Positions 5,950 to 10,000 of a DNA stretch of 10,000 bases are shown one piece after another (the first letter of the stretch is position 1; each line of letters opens with the position of its first letter). Below the pieces are notes generated by a model. It made no database searches. It saw nothing but the letters and a program-made list of their open reading frames with translations, and was not told where the DNA came from. The stretch spans positions 1 through 10,000 of the forward strand of contig JAIWNO010000261.1 of assembly GCA_020216785.1 (NCBI GenBank), read 5' to 3'. The position numbers and the translations under genes were made by a program. The stretch is from Desulfomonile sp. Its GTDB lineage: Bacteria; Desulfobacterota; Desulfomonilia; Desulfomonilales; Desulfomonilaceae.

Positions 5950-6681
5950 TCAGGAAAGTCCCTCCAGGACGTGAGAACTGATGGTCGCGTCGTCCCAGCC
6001 TTCAGAAATCACTGTCCCGTCCTGGATTCGAATGATACGGTCGCACGCGCGGCCTATGTCATCCTCGTGGGTCACGAGCACCACGGTGAATCCTTGTGCC
6101 GCGAGCTCACGCAACTGGGCGACCACCGCGTCGGTGTTCTCTTGGTCGAGCTGGCCGGTCGGCTCATCTCCGAGGATGAGCGACGGGTTGTTCACCAGCG
6201 CCCGTGCGATTGCCGCCCGCTGACGCTCACCGCCGGAAAGGCGATTCGACCAGTGGTCCACCCGATGCGAGAGCCCGACCCGATCAAGCGCATCAAGGAT
6301 TCGTTGGCGCCGCGTCCGATGGTCCGCTCCTGCATACACCAGGGGGAGCTCCAGATTCTCGAACACGGTGGAATTCGGCAGCAGGTCGCAACTCTGGAAT
6401 ACGAAGCCGAGTTCCTTGTTGCGGAACACAGCCTGCTCTTCGGCAGTGTAGTTGAGAATATTCTCGCCTTTGAAGAGATAGGTCCCAGACGTCGGAGGAT
6501 GGAGAAGGCCCAGCACGTATAGCAGCGTGGACTTACCGGATCCGGACGGGCCCATGATCCCAACCATTTCGCCGGGGTAGATCTTGATACTGGCGTTCTT
6601 AATTGCGTGGATGACGTTTCCGCCGTCGTAATAGTCTTTGACAAGGTCCTTGGTTTCGATAATTGGATTGACCTGATGCAT
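5950..6681 (-). CDS. ABC transporter ATP-binding protein, LolD/MacB/FtsE-like
   Basis: This 243-residue ATPase energises a transporter by hydrolysing ATP at the inner membrane. All family motifs are intact: Walker A GPSGSGKST (44-52), Q-loop Gln96 (FVFQSCDLLPNSTVFENLEL, typical of the LolD/MacB group), signature LSGGERQR (148-155), Walker B ending in Asp172-Glu173 (LILGDEPTGQLD), and the H-loop His205 (VTHEDD). A Gly replaces the common Ala before the Walker B Asp. The ATG at 6681 is preferred: GGAGGG lies 10 nt upstream. An upstream in-frame TTG at 6699 would itself overlap that ribosome-binding site. Relatives serve lipoprotein release, MacB-type efflux or cell-division complexes and need a four-helix FtsX-fold permease. 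No permease gene is adjacent, so its partner and substrate are unknown. Confidence 0.93.
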   Translation of the reverse strand: MHQVNPIIETKDLVKDYYDGGNVIHAIKNASIKIYPGEMVGIMGPSGSGKSTLLYVLGLLHPPTSGTYLFKGENILNYTAEEQAVFRNKELGFVFQSCDLLPNSTVFENLELPLVYAGADHRTRRQRILDALDRVGLSHRVDHWSNRLSGGERQRAAIARALVNNPSLILGDEPTGQLDQENTDAVVAQLRELAAQGFTVVLVTHEDDIGRACDRIIRIQDGTVISEGWDDATISSHVLEGLS

Positions 6682-6725
6682 ACCCGGGGCACCCTCCAAG
6701 CGGAAAACCGTTTTTTCTCACGGGC

Positions 6726-6753
6726 AGTATAACCAAAAAAAGACCCGCTGCAA
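6726..6753 (-). promoter_or_regulatory. Candidate promoter of the ABC ATPase gene
   Basis: Read on the minus strand, TTGCAG (6753-6748) and TATACT (6731-6726) lie 16 bp apart, about 45 bp before the start codon. The -10 box matches TATAAT in five of six bases; the -35 is weak. The spacer has a T-run. This is the best sigma-70-like candidate in the gap, but it is only a motif call. Confidence 0.4.
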
Positions 6754-6810
6754 AGCCCGACGCGGTGTATGTATCTCTTCGGTTTCCCGTGGACTCCTGC
6801 GATCAATCGT

Positions 6811-6897
6811 GTCATTGCGAGGAGCGGAGCGATGAAGCAATCCCTTTGTCAGGGACAGAGATTGCTTCCCCCACTTTTTCAGCGGGCTCGCAATGAC
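6811..6897. repeat. 87-bp nested palindromic intergenic repeat
   Basis: Three nested inverted repeats share one axis. The outer GTCATTGCGAG (6811-6821) pairs with CTCGCAATGAC (6887-6897), the middle GAAGCAATC (6834-6842) with GATTGCTTC (6860-6868), and the inner TCCCT (6841-6845) with AGGGA (6851-6855). As single strand it would form a cruciform-like stem with an internal bulge. From memory, the core CATTGCGAGGAGCG-AAGCAATC with matching reverse arm recurs in intergenic regions of many bacterial genomes, including anaerobic Desulfobacterota, and behaves like a REP or MITE-type dispersed repeat. Only one copy is in this window, so dispersal cannot be seen here. Confidence 0.85.
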
Positions 6898-6958
6898 GTC
6901 CCCGCCGGTATCTCCAGCGCCGGATAAGTGTATGATTGCCAGAGGAGAACATTTTGGC

Positions 6959-6985
6959 TTGTCTGCCGGTGTTTTGTGCTATAGT
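6959..6985 (+). promoter_or_regulatory. Extended -10 promoter abutting a start codon
   Basis: TGCTATAGT (6977-6985) is an extended -10 box (TG-N-TATAGT). A TTGTCT at 6959-6964 may be a -35, with a short 15-bp spacer. The normal distance from the -10 places +1 at or within one base of 6992, which is the A of the next gene's ATG. The mRNA would then be leaderless, which also explains why no ribosome-binding site precedes that ATG. Confidence 0.45.
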
Positions 6986-6991
6986 CAAAAA

Positions 6992-7207
6992 ATGTTCCAG
7001 ATAGCCAAGGAAGTTCACGGTGATAACGGCGCGTTCGTGAAGCTCGTCCAGCTCGAATCCGACGACTTCACGGTAATTTTGAGGTCTGCGCCGGACGGCA
7101 GGTTGATACACCTCTACATCGGCCCGGATCAACGCAAGGCCGAAGAGGTGTTCGAAAGCGCCAAGGAGTCGCTCACCAGACAGGCTGAGTCCTTCGAGAG
7201 CATGTAA
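6992..7207 (+). CDS. Small orphan protein of 71 residues, probably leaderless mRNA
   Basis: I do not recognise this protein. It begins MFQIAKEVHGDNG, has alternating hydrophobic stretches that could form a small beta sheet (AFVKLVQLES, FTVILRSA, LIHLYIG), and ends in a charged helix (QRKAEEVFESAKESLTRQAESF). It has no Cys, signal peptide or membrane segment, so it should be soluble and cytoplasmic. Third codon positions are strongly G/C, like the neighbours, which supports real coding. The frame can be extended upstream to 6893, but that would start inside the palindromic repeat and pass through a promoter-like box, so the ATG at 6992 is chosen. No Shine-Dalgarno precedes it. It is flanked by the repeat on the left and a 121-bp structured gap on the right. 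Confidence 0.65.
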   Translation: MFQIAKEVHGDNGAFVKLVQLESDDFTVILRSAPDGRLIHLYIGPDQRKAEEVFESAKESLTRQAESFESM

Positions 7208-7232
7208 TCTTCTGATCCTGCCTGAGGCATCG

Positions 7233-7260
7233 ATTCCGCAGGCTCAAGCAGTCGCGGAAT
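7233..7260 (+). terminator. Hairpin after the small orphan gene
   Basis: ATTCCGC (7233-7239) pairs perfectly with GCGGAAT (7254-7260) around a 14-nt loop that can itself form a tiny GCT/AGC stem. It begins 25 bp after the stop codon. No T-run follows, so it is a weak terminator candidate or an mRNA-end stabiliser. Confidence 0.35.
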
Positions 7261-7274
7261 GTCAGGACCGACTG

Positions 7275-7304
7275 TCGGATCGAGATCGATTACTATCCGA
7301 TCTC
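7275..7304 (+). promoter_or_regulatory. Two mutually exclusive stem-loops before the SNase-like/purD operon
   Basis: TCGGAT (7275-7280) can pair with ATCCGA (7295-7300), or GAGATCG (7282-7288) can pair with CGATCTC (7298-7304). Both use bases 7298-7300, so they exclude one another. They lie 34 bp or more before the first start codon. This could be a leader switch, or a coincidence of repeated GATC motifs. No known purine-riboswitch core was seen. Confidence 0.25.
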
Positions 7305-7337
7305 ATGCTGTACGTTAACTGATCAGGAGTGCCTGAA

Positions 7338-7826
7338 GTGGCTAAAGTGCGTTTTCAGGGCGAGTGGAAGATGTGGGTGGGGTTCGGCGGACTGTGCGTC
7401 CTCGTGGTGCTCTATCTCTACTTCATCAGCAGGCCCCCTATGGAGGGTGGTGAGTATTTGTGGCAGGTCAAGCGGATTGTCGACCCGAAGAGACTTGTTC
7501 TCACAGGCTCGGGAAAAACGATCCAGTTCGTGCTCGCCGGGATTGACGTACCGGAATCTGAAGCTCAGGCGGCACGGGATCTGCTTACACAGACCTTGCA
7601 GGACAAATGGGTTCGCTTGAAGCCTCTCGGCAAGACACCCGCGGGCGATGACGCCGGGTTCGTACTCTTGTCCGGGGAGGACATGCACGCGCGGATGATC
7701 CGCCAAGGCCTCGCACGCATCGATCGCAATGAAAAGGATTTCGACGTGCGGCCTTACATCGAACTGGAAATGGAAGCCAAGAAAGAAAGGCGAGGACTCT
7801 GGGGCCGCCCCGGCCAGGGAGGGAAG
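7338..7826 (+). CDS. Membrane-anchored SNase-fold protein with lost catalytic arginines
   Basis: This 163-residue protein has a single membrane anchor at about 12-30 (WVGFGGLCVLVVLYLYFI) followed by a staphylococcal-nuclease-like domain (about 40-157), probably outside the inner membrane. Family landmarks are clear: LAGIDVPESEA (66-76), MIRQGLARI (120-128) and EAKKERRGLW near the end. By my alignment with SNase, Asp40 and Glu43 are kept (Asp70, Glu73), but Arg35 is Val65, Arg87 is Ala106, and the metal-ligand Asp21 is Lys51. Nuclease activity is therefore unlikely; a binding or structural role is more plausible. The GTG at 7338 has AGGAG 8 nt upstream; a GTG at 7329 would overlap that site. 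The stop codon is 1 nt before purD, so the two are co-translated. Confidence 0.8.
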
Positions 7827-7830
7827 TAAG

Positions 7831-9111
7831 ATGAAAGTCCTTCTTGTCGGCTCAGGAGGCCGTGAGCACGCACTCGCATGGAAGGTGGCGCAATCTCCGG
7901 AGGTGAGTGAGGTCATCGTGGCTCCCGGCAACGCGGGTATCGCGCGGGAACCGAAATGTCGACTCGCAAACGTGTCGGCTGAAGACATTCCGTCGCTTCT
8001 GGACTTGGCGATTGCCGAGAAGGTCGGCCTCGTGATCGTCGGACCTGAAGCACCACTCGTCAACGGGTTGGCTGATGTGTTCACACAGTCGGGTCTGAAG
8101 GTCTTCGGGCCGCCAGCGAAAGGCGCACTCATCGAGGGGAGCAAGGTCTTCGCCAAGAACCTTATGCGGAAGCATGGGGTTCCCTCTGCCGAATTCGAGG
8201 TCTTCGACGACTATGATCGAGCTGCCGCCTATCTCAAAGAGCTCACTGGGCCTGTTGTGGTCAAAGCGGACGGTCTTGCGGCCGGCAAAGGCGTGCTTGT
8301 GTGCAAAGATCAGGCAGAGGCACTGGAAGCACTTGCCTTGATCATGAAAGAGCGTACGTTCGGACAGGCAGGCGACCGAGTCGTGATCGAAGAATGTCTC
8401 ACCGGGGAGGAAGCCTCGTTCATTGCCTTCACCGACGGTGAGTATGTCCTGCCCCTGGCAAGCTCACAGGATCACAAGCCGATATTCGACGACGATAAAG
8501 GCCCCAACACTGGAGGAATGGGCGCATACTCACCCGCGCCTGTAGTGACCCACGAGATCCACGACATTATTATGAAGAGCGTTATGATCCCTACTGTGGA
8601 AGCACTCGCGCAGCAGGGCAGCCGGTACGTCGGCTTCCTGTACGCGGGGCTCATGATCGACCAAGGCAGCATCAAGGTGCTTGAATTCAACGCACGCATG
8701 GGGGATCCGGAAGCTCAGCCGCTGCTCATGCGTATGAAGTCCGACCCTGTGCCGCTGATGCTCGCTGCCATTGACGGCAATCTCCGCTCCTGCGAAATCG
8801 AATGGGAACCCGAAGACGCAGTGTGCGTCGTGATGGCATCCGGCGGTTATCCCGCTTCGTACGCCAAAGGCAAGCCCATCTCGGGGATTGCTGAGGCGGA
8901 ACGCCTCGACGGAGTCAAGGTCTTCCACGCGGGGACGCGCCTGGCCGGCGATGGCTTCGTGACCAGCGGAGGCCGAGTGCTTGGAGTTACGGCCCGAGGC
9001 AACGGGATCGCAGCCGCGATCGACAAGGCGTACGAGGCGGTGGGGAAGATCACCTGGGAAAACGTGCACTACCGTAGAGACATCGGAAAGAAGGCGCTGA
9101 ACAGACTGTAA
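7831..9111 (+). CDS. purD: Phosphoribosylamine--glycine ligase (GAR synthetase)
   Basis: PurD joins 5-phosphoribosylamine and glycine at the cost of ATP, the second step of de novo purine synthesis, in the cytoplasm. The 426 residues match the usual bacterial length. The N-terminal domain begins with KVLLVGSGGREHALAWK (2-18). The ATP-grasp core contains VVVKADGLAAGKGVLV (142-157), KGPNTGGMGAYSPAP (223-237) and the metal-binding stretch EFNARMGDPEAQ (285-296). The C-terminal domain is complete to residue 426. The ATG at 7831 is preceded by AGGGAGGG (7816-7823) with 7-nt spacing. The gene overlaps the following methyltransferase start by 1 bp and follows the SNase-like gene by 1 nt, so it is the centre of a tight operon. 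The common partner purE is not here. Confidence 0.97.
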   Translation: MKVLLVGSGGREHALAWKVAQSPEVSEVIVAPGNAGIAREPKCRLANVSAEDIPSLLDLAIAEKVGLVIVGPEAPLVNGLADVFTQSGLKVFGPPAKGALIEGSKVFAKNLMRKHGVPSAEFEVFDDYDRAAAYLKELTGPVVVKADGLAAGKGVLVCKDQAEALEALALIMKERTFGQAGDRVVIEECLTGEEASFIAFTDGEYVLPLASSQDHKPIFDDDKGPNTGGMGAYSPAPVVTHEIHDIIMKSVMIPTVEALAQQGSRYVGFLYAGLMIDQGSIKVLEFNARMGDPEAQPLLMRMKSDPVPLMLAAIDGNLRSCEIEWEPEDAVCVVMASGGYPASYAKGKPISGIAEAERLDGVKVFHAGTRLAGDGFVTSGGRVLGVTARGNGIAAAIDKAYEAVGKITWENVHYRRDIGKKALNRL

Positions 9112-9857
9112 TGAGCTTTTCGAGCTGCACCGCGGTTAAGAACATGAAGGATACTGTAGAGTTTTTCGATTTTCAGGCCCCTGTTTACGACCTGTACCAG
9201 CAGAGTTGCATCCCCAAGTATCCGGAGATGCTAAGCATAGTCGCCGGCTTCACTGCTCACGTCTGCGAGGGTCGCGATACCGTGAGTATTCTCGACTTGG
9301 GATGTGGAACCGGCAATACAACGCTGACAATTGCTCGACTTCTTCCCCGCGCGCGGTTTTGTTGTCTCGACGGTTCAATGAAGATGCTCGCGCTGGCCGG
9401 TTCAAAGCTGGCAGATGTCAAGGCAGATTTCGTTCACGCGAACCTGGGTGACAGCGGCTGGCAGAGTCGCCGGCTCGACACCCCTGTGGATGTCGCAGTC
9501 TCCACCTTTGTGCTGGAACATTTGCCGTTCGACCAGTACAAGCGATTCCTGAGAAACGTGCGTCGGATCATCAAACGGGGCGGGTGGATGATTGCCGCGG
9601 AGGGATATGGAGGTGATATCCTCCACCAGCTCTACTTTGCAGAGATGGCCAAGCTTGAGGATGAATTTGTCGCGAAAGGATTCATGACCGCCGAATCCAT
9701 AAACGAGATGAAGCAATTGAGCGCAGAAAAGGAGTTCCACTATTTCGCATACAGTCATGAGAAGCGGCAATGGTGGCAAGACGCGGGGTTTGAGGAGGTT
9801 CTTACCATCCGGCAGTACTACTGCGTGGGAATCATTGCCGGGAGGCAACCTCTTTGA
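9111..9857 (+). CDS. Class I SAM-dependent methyltransferase
   Basis: This 248-residue protein transfers a methyl group from S-adenosylmethionine; the acceptor is unknown. Motif I is textbook (ILDLGCGTGNTTLTIA, 60-75). The acidic residue at the end of strand 2 is Asp87 (CCLDGSMKML). Motif IV-like VDVAVSTFVLEHL lies at about 127-139, and a post-I helix and a hydrophobic C-terminal strand complete the fold. The N-terminal FFDFQAPVYDLY resembles the start of UbiE/quinone-type small-molecule methyltransferases. The ATG overlaps the purD stop by one base (TAATG), suggesting translational coupling; no Shine-Dalgarno is evident. An in-frame ATG at 9144 is the alternative start and would remove the first 11 residues, which are the least family-like. 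Confidence 0.9.
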   Translation: MSFSSCTAVKNMKDTVEFFDFQAPVYDLYQQSCIPKYPEMLSIVAGFTAHVCEGRDTVSILDLGCGTGNTTLTIARLLPRARFCCLDGSMKMLALAGSKLADVKADFVHANLGDSGWQSRRLDTPVDVAVSTFVLEHLPFDQYKRFLRNVRRIIKRGGWMIAAEGYGGDILHQLYFAEMAKLEDEFVAKGFMTAESINEMKQLSAEKEFHYFAYSHEKRQWWQDAGFEEVLTIRQYYCVGIIAGRQPL

Positions 9858-9916
9858 GGTGTCGAAAGAACTACCGGCCAAATGACAGGAACGACGTCCG
9901 CAGGAAGTCCACAGAA

Positions 9917-10000
9917 ATGCCGTCAGAAACCATTTCATCTCCTTTTCGAGACGCACGGTCAAGCGCTCGGACCATCGGCGTTTGGCTTATCGGCGTCCTG
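9917..10000 (+). CDS. Start of a gene that runs out of the window
   Basis: An ATG with AGGAAG 9 nt upstream (9902-9907) opens a frame of 28 codons to the window edge without a stop. The peptide begins MPSETISSPFRDARSSART and then turns hydrophobic (IGVWLIGVL), with arginines before the hydrophobic part. That looks like an N-terminal membrane segment or signal anchor with its start in the cytoplasm. No family can be named from this piece. It lies 59 bp after the methyltransferase on the same strand, so it may belong to the same transcript. Confidence 0.5.
   Translation, partial: MPSETISSPFRDARSSARTIGVWLIGVL

Noticed and set aside
5803..6522. 239-codon plus-strand frame opposite the ABC ATPase
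   Set aside because: It is the antisense shadow of an ABC ATPase with all motifs intact.
6682..6699. TTG start giving six more residues to the ABC ATPase
   Set aside because: The TTG overlaps the Shine-Dalgarno that serves the ATG at 6681.
6893..6991. Upstream extension of the small orphan gene
   Set aside because: It would start inside the palindromic repeat and translate through the promoter-like box; composition is unlike the conserved-looking part after 6992.
7323..8156. 277-codon minus-strand frame opposite the SNase-like and purD genes
   Set aside because: It is antisense to two supported genes and shows low-complexity Pro/Ser/Arg composition of a shadow frame.

Overview
The window reads as chromosomal DNA of a moderately GC-rich, anaerobic, respiratory bacterium. 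Desulfobacterota (former Deltaproteobacteria) is my best guess, because of the molybdopterin/iron-sulfur enzyme pair, the TauE-type transporter beside a receiver protein, a classic sigma-54 promoter, and a palindromic repeat of a type I recall from such genomes. That placement is inference; there is no rRNA or other phylogenetic marker except purD. No tRNA, rRNA, CRISPR, transposase or phage gene was seen.

Left part (1-5714), a probable sulfur-compound module, all on the + strand. About 600 bp without a gene carry a near-consensus sigma-54 promoter (401-417), an upstream 18-bp dyad that could be an activator site (197-214), and a long hairpin in the predicted leader (449-529). Then follow a stand-alone receiver protein that has lost its phospho-acceptor Asp, a TauE/SafE-family exporter of 385 residues, a three-helix membrane protein that resembles the DUF106/EMC3 (Oxa1-like) layout, a PsrA/PhsA-type molybdopterin oxidoreductase without a Tat signal, and a 16-cysteine four-cluster ferredoxin subunit. 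The usual NrfD/PsrC membrane anchor is absent. The simplest reading is a cytoplasmic enzyme acting on a sulfur oxyanion or polysulfide, with an exporter for an anionic product or substrate. The substrate is not determined by the sequence.

Middle part (5715-7207). A convergent intergenic region with two strong hairpins separates the ferredoxin gene from a minus-strand LolD/MacB-like ABC ATPase that has no permease beside it. Upstream of that gene lies an 87-bp nested palindromic repeat (6811-6897), followed by a 71-residue orphan protein. The extended -10 box of that gene is placed so that its mRNA would be leaderless.

Right part (7208-10000). A tight operon encodes a membrane-anchored SNase-fold protein that lacks the catalytic arginines, PurD (purine synthesis), and a class I SAM methyltransferase, with junctions of 1 nt or less. 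A further gene starts at 9917 and runs out of the window.
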